NCBI RefSeq assembly: GCF_025147325.1
Contig: NZ_CP102262.1
Span: 2,232,001 to 2,296,000, forward strand
Length of the DNA: 64,000 nucleotides
Source: Bacteroides stercoris ATCC 43183
GTDB taxonomy: Bacteria; Bacteroidota; Bacteroidia; Bacteroidales; Bacteroidaceae
Reading direction: 5' to 3'
Shown here: positions 26,060 to 35,469 of the stretch, one piece after another
Position numbering within the stretch: position 1 is the stretch's first letter
How the letters are laid out: every line of letters begins with the position of its first letter
Program-made: the position numbers and the translations under genes
Notes under the pieces: model-generated
Database searches by the model: none
The model's input: only the letters and a program-made list of their open reading frames with translations
What the model was told of the DNA's origin: nothing

Positions 26060-27535
26060 ATGGAGAATTTAAATAAAACAGACATTGGACTGATAGGGCT
26101 GGCCGTGATGGGCGAGAATCTTGCATTGAATATGGCGGACAAGGGCTGGCGGGTTTCGGTTTATAACCGTACGGTTCCGGGGATTGAAGAAGGTGTGGTA
26201 GAACGTTTTATAAACGGACGCGCACAGGGTAAAAGTATTGAAGGATATACGGATATAGCTCGTTTTGTGGAGTCTGTAGCCGTTCCGCGCAAGATAATGA
26301 TGATGGTTCGTGCCGGTAGTGCGGTAGACGAACTGATGGAGCAGCTTTTTCCGTTGCTCTCTCCGGGAGATATATTGATAGACGGCGGTAATTCCAACTA
26401 TGAAGATACCAATCGCCGTGTGGCATTGGCCGAAGCGAGAGGCTTCCGTTTTGTGGGAGCAGGTGTTTCCGGCGGTGAAGAGGGTGCATTGAATGGAGCT
26501 TCTATCATGCCGGGCGGTTCGGTAAGCGCCTGGGAAGAAGTGAAGCCTGTTTTGCAGAGTATTGCTGCCAAAGCATCCGACGGCACGCCTTGCTGTCAGT
26601 GGGTGGGACCGGCCGGTTCGGGACATTTTGTCAAGATGATTCATAATGGCATCGAATATGGCGATATGCAGCTTATTTCTGAAGCCTATTGGGTGATGAA
26701 GAACCTGCTGAAGCTGGATAACGGAGAAATGTCTTCGGTCTTTTCGCAATGGAATGAGGGCAAATTGCGTAGCTATCTTATTGAAATTACTGCTAATATC
26801 TTGCAGCATAAAGATAAGTCGGGCGGTTATCTGATAGATAAAATACTGGATACAGCCGGACAAAAAGGTACAGGCAAATGGTCGGTAATCAATGCTATGG
26901 AGCTTGGTATGCCGTTGGGGCTGATTGCTACGGCTGTTTTTGAACGCAGCTTGTCGGCTCAGAAAGAACTGCGGAAGTCGGCTGCCGGGCATTTTACCTG
27001 CCGGCGCACGGAGGTGGTATACAACAAATCCGAAATGGTAGGAGATATTTATTCGGCGCTTTATGCATCCAAACTGGTGTCTTATGCTCAAGGCTTTGCT
27101 GTATTGCAACGTGCTTCGGACTCTTTCGGATGGAACCTCGATTTGGCTTCCATTGCCCGTATGTGGCGTGGCGGTTGCATAATCCGCAGTATCTTCCTCA
27201 ATGATATTGCAGCCGCTTTCGAGCGGAGTGAGAAACCGCAGCATCTTCTTCTTACTCCTTATTTCAGCAATGAGATGAAACAACTGCTCTCCGGTTGGAA
27301 ACATCTGGTGGCACAGGCTATGAAAGAGGAACTTCCGGTTCCTGCATTTTCATCGGCATTGAATTATTTTTATTCACTCGTCTCCGTCAACTTACCGGCG
27401 AATATGATTCAGGCACAGCGCGATTATTTCGGAGCGCACACCTTTGAGCGTGTGGACGGACTGCGTGGGCAGTTCTTCCATGAAGACTGGACAGGACACG
27501 GCGGAGAAACGAAGTCGGGAACCTATAACGTGTAG
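26060..27535 (+). CDS. gnd: 6-phosphogluconate dehydrogenase, decarboxylating
   Basis: 491 residues. Motifs in order: GLIGLAVMGENLALNMADKG (residues 10-29, NADP loop), IDGGNSNYEDT, GAGVSGGEEGALNGASIMPG, and the catalytic HNGIEYGDMQ with the family Lys just before it (FVKM). The C-terminal tail ends in a typical FERVDG...FHEDWTGHG. It oxidises 6-phosphogluconate to ribulose-5-phosphate with release of CO2. It is followed 49 bp later by zwf and then pgl, giving the full oxidative branch of the pentose-phosphate pathway in one direction. Confidence 0.96.
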   Translation: MENLNKTDIGLIGLAVMGENLALNMADKGWRVSVYNRTVPGIEEGVVERFINGRAQGKSIEGYTDIARFVESVAVPRKIMMMVRAGSAVDELMEQLFPLLSPGDILIDGGNSNYEDTNRRVALAEARGFRFVGAGVSGGEEGALNGASIMPGGSVSAWEEVKPVLQSIAAKASDGTPCCQWVGPAGSGHFVKMIHNGIEYGDMQLISEAYWVMKNLLKLDNGEMSSVFSQWNEGKLRSYLIEITANILQHKDKSGGYLIDKILDTAGQKGTGKWSVINAMELGMPLGLIATAVFERSLSAQKELRKSAAGHFTCRRTEVVYNKSEMVGDIYSALYASKLVSYAQGFAVLQRASDSFGWNLDLASIARMWRGGCIIRSIFLNDIAAAFERSEKPQHLLLTPYFSNEMKQLLSGWKHLVAQAMKEELPVPAFSSALNYFYSLVSVNLPANMIQAQRDYFGAHTFERVDGLRGQFFHEDWTGHGGETKSGTYNV

Positions 27536-27584
27536 TCTTTCTTTAGTGTGAAGATTACTGAAATTCCCCTACAAACATAAAGCT

Positions 27585-29081
27585 ATGAGTAAATTTGTGA
27601 TGATAATTTTCGGCGCTTCCGGTGACCTGACAAAGCGCAAGTTAATACCGGCATTATATAATCTGTACAAGGATAACCGCCTGCCGGAAGGTTTTGCTGT
27701 TTTAGGCATCGGACGTACCGGATACCGGGATGATACCTACCGTACTTATATACGGACGGAAATGGAACGTTTTGTGGCTTCGGAAGAACATGCCGGCGGA
27801 CGTATGACTGATTTTTGCAATCATCTGTACTATCTTTCGCTTAATCCGGCCGAGGCTGCCGATTATGGAAATCTGGATGCCCGTCTCCGGGAACTGACGG
27901 GTGAGCAGGAGCCGGATGGCATGTTGTACTATCTGGCAACACCGCCGTCGCTGTATGGTGTGATTCCTCTTCATCTTAAGACTGCCCGCCTGAACCGTCC
28001 TCATACGCGTATCATCGTCGAGAAGCCTTTCGGTTATGATTTGGAATCTGCCCGTGAACTGAACCGTATCTATGCTTCCGTATTCGAGGAGCATCAGATT
28101 TACCGTATAGACCATTTCCTGGGTAAAGAGACTGCGCAGAACATTCTGGCTTTTCGTTTTGCCAATGGCATCTTCGAGCCGCTTTGGAACCGTAATTACA
28201 TTGACTATGTAGAGATTACCGCAGTAGAGAATTTGGGTATCGAACAGCGTGGAGGGTTTTATGAAGGAACCGGAGCATTGCGTGATATGGTACAGAATCA
28301 CCTCATTCAGTTGGTAGCGCTTACCGCGATGGAACCGCCGGCAGTTTTCAATGCCGATAATTTCCGCAACGAGGTGGTAAAAGTATATGAATCTCTCTCT
28401 CCCTTGACAGAAGAAGACCTGAACGAGCACATTGTCCGTGGGCAATATACCGCGTCTGCGACCAAGCCCGGTTATCGTGAAGAGAAGAACGTAGCTTCCG
28501 ATTCCCGTACCGAAACTTATATTGCCATGAAAATAGGCATTGACAACTGGCGGTGGAGCGGCGTTCCTTTCTATATCCGTACCGGAAAACAGATGCCGAC
28601 CAAGGTGACCGAAATCGTGGTACACTTCCGCGAGACACCTCATCAGATGTTCCGTTGTGAAGGCGGCCACTGCCCGCGTGCCAACAAACTGATTCTGCGT
28701 TTGCAGCCCAATGAGGGTATTGTGCTGAAGTTCGGAATGAAAGTTCCGGGACCGGGGTTTGATGTGAAACAGGTGATGATGGACTTCAGTTATTCCGATT
28801 TGGGCGGTCTGCCCGCCGGAGACGCGTATGCCCGTCTGATTGAAGACTGTATACAGGGAGACCAGACACTCTTTACCCGTAGCGATGCCGTAGATGCGTC
28901 ATGGCGTTTTTTCAATCCTGTGCTGAAGTATTGGCAGGAACATCCGGATGCACCGCTTTACGGTTATCCCGTGGGAACGTGGGGACCTTTGGAAAGTGAA
29001 GCTATGATGCGCGAACATGGGGCCGAATGGACTAACCCGTGTAAGAATTTGACGAATACTGATGAATATTGTGAATTATGA
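27585..29081 (+). CDS. zwf: Glucose-6-phosphate 1-dehydrogenase
   Basis: 498 residues. NADP-binding FGASGDLTKRKLIPALY at residues 9-25, IVEKPFGYDLESA, and the active-site signature RIDHFLGKETAQNI (His acting as base partner). The enzyme oxidises glucose-6-phosphate to 6-phosphogluconolactone and supplies NADPH. Its last four bases overlap the start of pgl (ATGA), so translation is probably coupled. It lies downstream of gnd in the same orientation. Confidence 0.96.
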   Translation: MSKFVMIIFGASGDLTKRKLIPALYNLYKDNRLPEGFAVLGIGRTGYRDDTYRTYIRTEMERFVASEEHAGGRMTDFCNHLYYLSLNPAEAADYGNLDARLRELTGEQEPDGMLYYLATPPSLYGVIPLHLKTARLNRPHTRIIVEKPFGYDLESARELNRIYASVFEEHQIYRIDHFLGKETAQNILAFRFANGIFEPLWNRNYIDYVEITAVENLGIEQRGGFYEGTGALRDMVQNHLIQLVALTAMEPPAVFNADNFRNEVVKVYESLSPLTEEDLNEHIVRGQYTASATKPGYREEKNVASDSRTETYIAMKIGIDNWRWSGVPFYIRTGKQMPTKVTEIVVHFRETPHQMFRCEGGHCPRANKLILRLQPNEGIVLKFGMKVPGPGFDVKQVMMDFSYSDLGGLPAGDAYARLIEDCIQGDQTLFTRSDAVDASWRFFNPVLKYWQEHPDAPLYGYPVGTWGPLESEAMMREHGAEWTNPCKNLTNTDEYCEL

Positions 29082-29782
29082 AAAGTTATGTATATCCTGC
29101 TGCAACCTCGACTGCACGTGCTCTTATCCGGTATATAATCGATATGATGAACCGGGAGCCGGAGCGGATTTTTTACCTTGCTTTCAGTGGAGGAACGACT
29201 CCTTCCCTTATGTTTGACATTTGGGCGCATGAGTTCAGAGAAGAGACTCCTTGGATGCGGATGCGGATTTTCTGGGTGGACGAACGTTGCGTATCCGTCA
29301 GCGACTCGGACAGTAATTACGGTACTATGCTGCGTTTGCTGCTGCAAGAGGTAGGCATGCCCGATGAATATGTATACCCCATTCATGGTGATTGCCGTAG
29401 TCCGGCGCAAGAGGCGAAACGTTATTCGGATTTGGTTTCCAGTACGGTTCCTTTGCGCCGGGGTTTCCCTACCTTTGACATAGTGCTGTTGGGAGCAGGT
29501 GATGACGGACATACTTCTTCCATTTTTCCCGGTCAGGAGTATCTGCTCTCTTCTTTTCATCCGTATGAAAAGAGCATAAATCCTTATAACGGGCAGCCGC
29601 GTATTGCCATGACGGGATGTCTGCTGTTCAGTGCCAGAAAGCTTATATTCTTGATAACGGGTAAGAACAAGACGGAAGTTGTTTATGACATTCTGAAATC
29701 GGGCGATACCGGTCCGGCTGCCTACGTGGCGCATCATGCCGCGGATGTGGACATCTTTACCGACATAGAAATTGACGGATAA
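29078..29782 (+). CDS. pgl: 6-phosphogluconolactonase
   Basis: 234 residues of the SOL/DevB-like NagB-fold family: LAFSGGTTPSLMFD near residue 33, IFWVDERCV near 65, and GAGDDGHTSSIFPG near 145 with the catalytic His. It hydrolyses 6-phosphogluconolactone, linking the zwf and gnd products. The start overlaps the zwf stop by 4 bp. It ends 4 bp before the convergent YhiM-like gene, with no obvious terminator in between. Confidence 0.94.
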   Translation: MKSYVYPAATSTARALIRYIIDMMNREPERIFYLAFSGGTTPSLMFDIWAHEFREETPWMRMRIFWVDERCVSVSDSDSNYGTMLRLLLQEVGMPDEYVYPIHGDCRSPAQEAKRYSDLVSSTVPLRRGFPTFDIVLLGAGDDGHTSSIFPGQEYLLSSFHPYEKSINPYNGQPRIAMTGCLLFSARKLIFLITGKNKTEVVYDILKSGDTGPAAYVAHHAADVDIFTDIEIDG

Positions 29783-29786
29783 GCGG

Positions 29787-30833
29787 TTACCTTTTTGAGG
29801 TTCCGCTTTCCAGTATGCTTACGATGGAGAAGAGTGTGAAGCAGATACCGCCCAATCCTGCCAGTACACGTGCCGGTACAAAGTAGACTTCGTGTATGCT
29901 TGCCATTTCAAAAAGGAAAGCAGACAGGAACAGACAGAGCAGTGCGGTAAATACGGGTATCAAGGGAATTCGGTTTGCTAGTTTGAAAGTGTTGCGCCAT
30001 ATTGCTGCCAGGAGTATGACTTTGCTTGAAATGCTGTAGCAAACCAATCCCAGGCCTATCATTATATACCCTATGGAAGATTCGGCAGGGTTCGGGTTTT
30101 TCAGTATCAGTAGCCCCCAAAGGATGCTGAGTGTTCCCATGGCAAGTACCATTACAGGCCACCATTTACGTTCTGCATGCGAGTAACTGTTACGTATTTG
30201 GCGTACGATAGTTGCCACCAGTGCCACGAGGCTTGTACAGATGCAGGCTATTCCTGCCATGACATGCCCTGCTACATAATAGGCGTTGTGCACATCGCTT
30301 TTTGCAAGCAGAAGGAATGTCCATATCCAAGTGGCAAGTGCCAGCAATGTCGCAACAACTATAAGAAGCTTACCTTGTGTGCCGTTAAAGGCTTGTGGGG
30401 GCACATTGTTTTCCGTCGTTTGGGAATTGGCAGGTATAAGGGTGAATCGGGTGGAAGAAGTGGCGGTCGTTGCCACACAGGCAGTGATGAAAGCTACGCC
30501 GCAGATTACATGTCCGGCTACGAAATGACTGGCGGTGGCAGCTTCGCTGATATATTCCCAGCCGCAGATGAAAGTCAGTAGGGCAGCCAGATAGCCAAGC
30601 ACGGGCAGAGCGTACAGGACAACCGTATTGTATGTGTGAATAATCTGCCGGATAATGGTAGCCGCTGTTGCAAACAAGGCAATGCAAATCATTCCTAATG
30701 ACATTACTACCGGACCGGCAACGTTTTTTGCCGGGGCCGTTCCCATATCAAGTACAAAAGCTCCGTAACCAAAACAAAACAGGGCCATCAGCAGAGGGAT
30801 GGTGCGAAAGAGAACACTGATTCCGTAATTCAT
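29787..30833 (-). CDS. yhiM: YhiM-like inner membrane protein (DUF2776 family)
   Basis: 348 residues with about ten hydrophobic segments. Three internal repeats each contain a HFVAGHV/YYVAGHV/YFVPARV-type motif. I recognise close resemblance along the whole length to E. coli YhiM, including the C-terminal ANRIPLIPVFTALLCLFLSAF and GLGGICFTLFSIVSILESG. YhiM is an inner-membrane protein reported to matter for acid tolerance at low growth temperature; its biochemical role is unknown. Such similarity between Bacteroides and Enterobacteria is notable and could reflect transfer. Convergent with pgl. Confidence 0.85.
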   Translation of the reverse strand: MNYGISVLFRTIPLLMALFCFGYGAFVLDMGTAPAKNVAGPVVMSLGMICIALFATAATIIRQIIHTYNTVVLYALPVLGYLAALLTFICGWEYISEAATASHFVAGHVICGVAFITACVATTATSSTRFTLIPANSQTTENNVPPQAFNGTQGKLLIVVATLLALATWIWTFLLLAKSDVHNAYYVAGHVMAGIACICTSLVALVATIVRQIRNSYSHAERKWWPVMVLAMGTLSILWGLLILKNPNPAESSIGYIMIGLGLVCYSISSKVILLAAIWRNTFKLANRIPLIPVFTALLCLFLSAFLFEMASIHEVYFVPARVLAGLGGICFTLFSIVSILESGTSKR

Positions 30834-30933
30834 AATTATTTTCTATTAAAGTTTTCCCCTCTAACAGCAGCATTATGACTTTGTTTCTCATTTTAAGCTT
30901 TATTCATAGGATATAATACTTTGACAGTCCGGT

Positions 30934-31611
30934 TTAGGGTGCAAGGCGGTTTATCTCCCATTTTTCGGAGTTTGGACACGATAGGCCGGAAGCGGACTTT
31001 TCTTCGTGGAGAGTATATTCGAAACGGTCGTGCAGCCTGCTTTCCCGTCCCTGCCAGAATTCGAAGCGGGTGGGGGTGACGGCAAAACCGCCCCAGTTGT
31101 CGGGACGTGGTACGGTCTGTCCGGTCAGCCTGGCAGCTTCCTTTACAAAAGCGCGGATTATTTCCATCCGGCTGCTGATGACGTGACTTTGGGGGGATAT
31201 TCTTGCGCCGATCCGGCTTTTGTAGGGTCGGGTGGAGAAGTAAGCGTCCGATTCTTGAGGAGTGCATTTCTCTGCTTTCCCTTCAATATGTACTTGTCTT
31301 TCCAGCTTATGCCAAACGAAAGAGAGGGAGATGTAGGGATTGGCTGTGAGTTGCCGTCCCTTACGGCTTTCGTAATTGGTGAAAAAAATGAGTTTACCGT
31401 TTTCCACGCCTTTCAGCAGTACGGTGCGGGTAGAGGGCCGTCCGTCCGGTGAGACGGTGGCTACAATCATGGCGGTAGGTTCGTTCTCGCCGCAATGCAG
31501 GGCGTCGTTGAGCCAGCGGGCGAATTGCTCGAAGGGATTCTCTGAGATAGTATTCCGGGTGAGCTTGCCTTTCTTATATTCTTTTCGTATGTCCGAGAAT
31601 TGGGAATTCAT
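30934..31611 (-). CDS. pdxH: Pyridoxamine 5'-phosphate oxidase
   Basis: 225 residues, standard for PdxH. FMN-binding motifs RTVLLKGVENGKLIFFTNYE (about 62-81) and SRKGRQL, then PYKSRIGARISPQS, and the C-terminal signature WGGFAVTPTRFEFWQGRESRLHDR. The enzyme oxidises pyridoxine or pyridoxamine 5'-phosphate to the cofactor pyridoxal 5'-phosphate. Its start codon at 31611 is only 4 bp from the end of a truncated mobile-element gene on the same strand. Its native upstream region has therefore been replaced, and its transcription may now depend on element-borne sequence. Confidence 0.95.
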   Translation of the reverse strand: MNSQFSDIRKEYKKGKLTRNTISENPFEQFARWLNDALHCGENEPTAMIVATVSPDGRPSTRTVLLKGVENGKLIFFTNYESRKGRQLTANPYISLSFVWHKLERQVHIEGKAEKCTPQESDAYFSTRPYKSRIGARISPQSHVISSRMEIIRAFVKEAARLTGQTVPRPDNWGGFAVTPTRFEFWQGRESRLHDRFEYTLHEEKSASGLSCPNSEKWEINRLAP

Positions 31612-31615
31612 ATAA

Positions 31616-32875
31616 TTACTGTTTATTATTATAACAATGAAAGAGCGAAAGGGTTGAAATACGGATACGTTGACCGCTAAAAATATCTTTTTTTCTTCTT
31701 TTTTTATAATTGTAATGATAATTCTTCTCAGTTTCGTTATGTGTTTCCGTTCTATAGGACGATTTTATGTAAATAATGTTTATATTTGCCGGAGGATTAT
31801 TGAAGTCTATTTCGCACGATTTAAGCATAATCAATGTATCACTATATAGGTTGTCTAAAAATTCGATAAACAATTTCAGGAAATCTTCACGGGTATTCCC
31901 TGCCTTGAAATAATCGGAAATATCCTTTTCCTCTTTTGTGCCGGAAAGCGGAAGAAGCAACCGTTTTACTCCAAATTCTTCCAACTGTTTTTCCTGTTTG
32001 CGTGCGCTTTCCTTGCCCGTTTTATCGGTATCATATAGCAAGATGATATGTTTAAAACGGAACGTCAGTTTATAAATCAGGGTAGGCGGGATAGTCACCG
32101 TTTCACTATTGAAGCAAATAGCATGAAAGCCATGTGCTGCCAATGACATGACATCTTTTTCACCACCTGTGATAAACAGTGTATCACCCTTTGCGGGCAG
32201 TTGCTCCAATCCGAAACAATAGTTTTCCCCGAAATTGCCACCATATAGGAAACGGGTTTTCGAGAATGGACGGTACAATTTTATGTACCGTTTGTTCTTA
32301 TACCCGTACATCGGTTCTGTTACGGATGAAGTATAAGTGAACGGCGTCCCATCCGCCGTTACGCTCTGAAAATCCCGTAAGGAACATACCTTGTAGAGTT
32401 CCAATACTTCCGGTGTGATGCCGTACTGTTGCCAGTACATCAATTCGGCAAGCGGGAATTTCTGTTCCCGGAACTGGTAAGGTTTACTTTCCTTTTCAGG
32501 TGTTTCTTCCGGCATATCATTTACTATATGGGAAGAAGTACGGGTAACTGGTATCGGATTACCTGTTGCAAGTCCTAATCCCAAATCCCGGTCTATGGTT
32601 TCCAGTATCTCCACAAAATCCATTGAATTATTGCAGTCCAGCCCTTTAAGTCGTCCTACGAAAAAGAAACAATCACCGCTATAACTGTCGTTACCGAAGT
32701 CTTTCATTTTATAGATACCACTTCGGCGGTCGAAATAGATGTTACAAGACGCTTTATTATCCTCATAAAGTGGGTTTAAGAAATTACGACCTATCCGCCA
32801 ATTACCGGATATGTAATGCTTGAACACGGATAGCCCATTATTTGTCCTTTCTAATATTTCTTCTTTCCTTAACAT
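31616..32875 (-). pseudogene. Toprim/primase domain protein of an integrative element, C-terminally truncated
   Basis: The first about 365 residues match the N-terminal half of the toprim (primase-like) proteins of Bacteroides conjugative or mobilisable elements. Examples are RIGRNFLNPLYEDNKASCNIY, FGNDSYSGDCFFFVG, LFITGGEKDVMSLAAHGFHAI (toprim) and ILLYDTDKTGKES. Full-length relatives continue after the CEIDFNNPP block into an ATPase/helicase domain. Here that point, near 31790, is followed by about 55 low-complexity residues ending at 31616, right next to pdxH. The ORF therefore reads through a deletion or insertion junction. It overlaps the upstream HTH gene by 38 bp, as in intact elements. 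The helicase and mobilisation genes are absent. Confidence 0.75.
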
Positions 32876-33197
32876 ATAGCTGGTGGTTGGTTATCAGGTC
32901 TTGAATGTTTTCTTTATTACTTCTTATCAGGCGTTCTTCCAACATCCGTTTTACTTCACTGATTTTGTAAAAGTAACGTCCCCGAATATTGGAGTAGGCA
33001 ATAGTTCCAGCCACTCGCAGACGTTGGAGTGTCTTTTCACTGATTTTCAAAAATGTGCAGACTTCGTAGCTATCCACCCAAATTTCATCTTCATTGGTGC
33101 TTTCCGCTTCCATGTGGTTGAAAATGTAATCCGCAATAGCGGTAATTTTGTTGTCTAATTCCTTATAGGCTTTAGACTCGAATGTTATTATCTCCAT
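32838..33197 (-). CDS. Helix-turn-helix (excisionase-like) protein of the integrative element
   Basis: 119 residues. The middle part WVDSYEVCTFLKISEKTLQRLRVAGTIAYSNIRGRYFYK (described by its ends: residues about 41 to 79) is a MerR/excisionase-type winged helix, followed by a basic coiled tail. Such small proteins sit just upstream of the toprim gene in Bacteroides elements and act as directionality factors or regulators. It overlaps the primase start by 38 bp, which suggests translational coupling. An inverted repeat 50-80 bp upstream (33245-33278) may be its operator. Confidence 0.8.
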   Translation of the reverse strand: MEIITFESKAYKELDNKITAIADYIFNHMEAESTNEDEIWVDSYEVCTFLKISEKTLQRLRVAGTIAYSNIRGRYFYKISEVKRMLEERLIRSNKENIQDLITNHQLYVKERRNIRKDK

Positions 33198-33244
33198 TTT
33201 GCTAACTAATTGATTTGCCGCAAAGTTGGAGTGTTTTATTTTTT

Positions 33245-33278
33245 AAATCTTCCAACCTTTTACCAAGTTGGAAGATTT
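33245..33278. repeat. Inverted repeat upstream of the HTH gene
   Basis: Arms 33245-33256 (AAATCTTCCAAC) and 33267-33278 (GTTGGAAGATTT) are perfect over 12 bp with a 10-nt spacer. On the minus strand the position is 48-81 bp before the HTH start. It could be an operator or attenuator, or a terminator for upstream transcription. Confidence 0.6.
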
Positions 33279-33367
33279 ATTTTTCGGAATAATTGCAGGT
33301 AAAACAAGGCAAATATTACCTGTTTTCGCAACAATAAAGAAAAAAATAGAGTAGGGAACGGGTGAAA

Positions 33368-33407
33368 ACAAAAACAACCAAGTTGGTAAGAACTTGGTTG
33401 TTTTTGT
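33368..33407. terminator. Terminator at the end of rteC
   Basis: A 17-bp perfect stem (33368-33384 with 33391-33407) and 6-nt loop directly abut the rteC stop codon at 33408. The stem itself is A-rich on one side and T-rich on the other, so it can work in both orientations. Confidence 0.8.
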
Positions 33408-34268
33408 TTATAGGTTATCATCTTCATCCATCTTTTTAAGCAGGCTTTTTATTAAGCTGTTTAGAAAAGAAGTCCTGTCTTTTTTCCTGTCTTTCATAGT
33501 TATGTATGTCCGGTAGTAGTCGCCTAAGTCGATTTGAAACGATGCTTCCATAAAAGTCATAATTTCTTTTATATCCGCTTGCCCGTTATTCAGGACACCC
33601 GCCGCATAGATAGCGTAGCCTAATTCTACGGCTGCTATTTTGGTTGCAGTCCACCGGAAAGGGTGTTCCGGTAAGAAAGACCGACTTTTTGCGATGATTA
33701 CTTGCTTATCAACCCCATGTAGCTTTTTATTCAGATAAATGCAAAGCATATCATTCGCTAATATTTGTGCTGCTTTGTGGTCGTAACAAGTGGAAAACTC
33801 CGGGTCACGGTCATAAGGTACACAATTCGGACACAGCTTAAAATCAATATGCCCCCGTACAAAATAGTGATTGTCTAAGTGGGTCGCTTTAGAACGGTAA
33901 TATTGGTAAAAATCCAAATTACTTTCAAAATAGGAAGTCAATTCATCCAATCTGTCGTTATAATACTTTTTTAAGACTTCAATACTTCCATGCGGTTTTC
34001 GCATTTCGGTATTGTAAATCTCTGTAAAGTATAATAATCTACTCAATACTTCCGGTTTGATGTGTTTGAAGAAATAAATTTCTTCTTCTTTGCTGCTGAA
34101 AGGATGATTGACAATATATGTCCTCAAATCTTCAAGTGACCGTTGCAGGAACTCGACTACATCGAGAACTACCTCTATTGAAATATTCCAATTATCAACA
34201 TCTATTTTTTCATAGATAGCGCAGTCTATGTTTCTTATAAATTCTTCAAAATCAATTTCATTGCTCAT
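33408..34268 (-). CDS. rteC: RteC-domain regulator of an integrative element
   Basis: 286 residues with the RteC pattern in its second half: DFYQYYRSKATHLDNHYFVRG followed by KLCPNCVPYDRDPEFSTCYD and a C-terminal helical region. In CTnDOT-type elements RteC activates excision genes in response to upstream signals. Here it lies between the arsenic operon and the HTH/primase genes on the same strand. No rteA/rteB partners are in the window. Length and the two conserved Cys suggest it is intact, although the element itself appears truncated. Confidence 0.85.
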   Translation of the reverse strand: MSNEIDFEEFIRNIDCAIYEKIDVDNWNISIEVVLDVVEFLQRSLEDLRTYIVNHPFSSKEEEIYFFKHIKPEVLSRLLYFTEIYNTEMRKPHGSIEVLKKYYNDRLDELTSYFESNLDFYQYYRSKATHLDNHYFVRGHIDFKLCPNCVPYDRDPEFSTCYDHKAAQILANDMLCIYLNKKLHGVDKQVIIAKSRSFLPEHPFRWTATKIAAVELGYAIYAAGVLNNGQADIKEIMTFMEASFQIDLGDYYRTYITMKDRKKDRTSFLNSLIKSLLKKMDEDDNL

Positions 34269-34410
34269 GTTATAACGGTTGTCTTAATGCCGAAAAATGT
34301 ATCTTTATTATGACTTTTGTAAAAGGCAGAATGCCGGAAATGTTAGGAACAAACATTTCCAGCACCAAGCCTTTTTACGATAAAGTTAGATTAGGACTTT
34401 TGCCCTATTA

Positions 34411-35457
34411 TTATTTTGTAGCCGGAAACCAGCTTCGTGTGTTATTGGCAATCCTTACTAACATCAACATCACCGGAACTTCGACCAGCACGCCCACCAC
34501 CGTAGCCAATGCAGCCCCGGATTGTAAACCAAAAAGAGAAATAGCCACAGCAACCGCCAATTCAAAAAAATTACTTGCCCCAATCATTCCGGCAGGTGCG
34601 GCAACATCATGGGGTAATTTCCACCCTTTCGCCCAACCGTAAGCAACGAAGAATATCAGAACCGTTTGCAACACAAGCGGAACTGCAATCAATAAGATAT
34701 GCAGGGGATTGTTCAGTATCGTTTCTCCCTGAAATGAAAACAGGATAATAAGCGTTAATAGCAACCCACCTACCGTATAATTATTAAATTTCTTAATAAA
34801 TACGTTATTGAAATATTCCACACCTTTGCGGCGGATAACCATTATTCGGGTAATGACCCCGGCAGCAAGTGGTATCACAACAAACAGCCCTACGGATAGC
34901 AACAGAGTGTCCCACGGGATAGATACGCCGCCAACTCCCAGCAGGAAAGCAACGATAGGGGCAAACGCTACCAATATGATTAAATCGTTCACTGCCACCT
35001 GTACCAGCGTATAAGCGGCATCCCCTTTAGTAAGGTAACTCCACACGAACACCATAGCTGTACAAGGTGCAGCCCCCAATAATACCGCCCCGGCTAAATA
35101 TTCTTCGGCTAATCCGGCAGGTATAAAGGCTTTGAAAACCACATAGAAGAACAAATAAGCTATTCCGAACATGGTAAATGGCTTTATCAGCCAATTTGTA
35201 ACGCAAGTGACTATTATTCCTTTCGGACGCTTGCCGACATTCTTAACACTTTGAAAATCCACTTTTAGCATCATCGGATAAATCATTAACCAAATCAGGA
35301 TTGCCACGGGTATAGACACGTTGGCATATTCAAATTTGCTTAATGTTTGCGGAATTGCCGGAAGCCATTGTCCCACAGCAATTCCAATAATGATGCACAA
35401 GGCAACCCAGATAGTCAGGTATTTTTCAAAAAATCCAATTCCTTGTTTCTTTTCCAT
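34411..35457 (-). CDS. acr3: Arsenite efflux transporter, Acr3 family
   Basis: 348 residues and ten membrane segments. Family signs are FEKYLTIWVALCIIIGIAVG at the start and LLGAAPCTAMVFVWSYL (about residues 127-143), whose Cys is essential in Acr3 proteins. It exports As(III), powered by the membrane potential and, in systems with ArsA, possibly by ATP. It is the last gene of the arsenic operon, 12 bp after arsC. Confidence 0.95.
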   Translation of the reverse strand: MEKKQGIGFFEKYLTIWVALCIIIGIAVGQWLPAIPQTLSKFEYANVSIPVAILIWLMIYPMMLKVDFQSVKNVGKRPKGIIVTCVTNWLIKPFTMFGIAYLFFYVVFKAFIPAGLAEEYLAGAVLLGAAPCTAMVFVWSYLTKGDAAYTLVQVAVNDLIILVAFAPIVAFLLGVGGVSIPWDTLLLSVGLFVVIPLAAGVITRIMVIRRKGVEYFNNVFIKKFNNYTVGGLLLTLIILFSFQGETILNNPLHILLIAVPLVLQTVLIFFVAYGWAKGWKLPHDVAAPAGMIGASNFFELAVAVAISLFGLQSGAALATVVGVLVEVPVMLMLVRIANNTRSWFPATK

Positions 35458-35469
35458 AACAACAACTAT

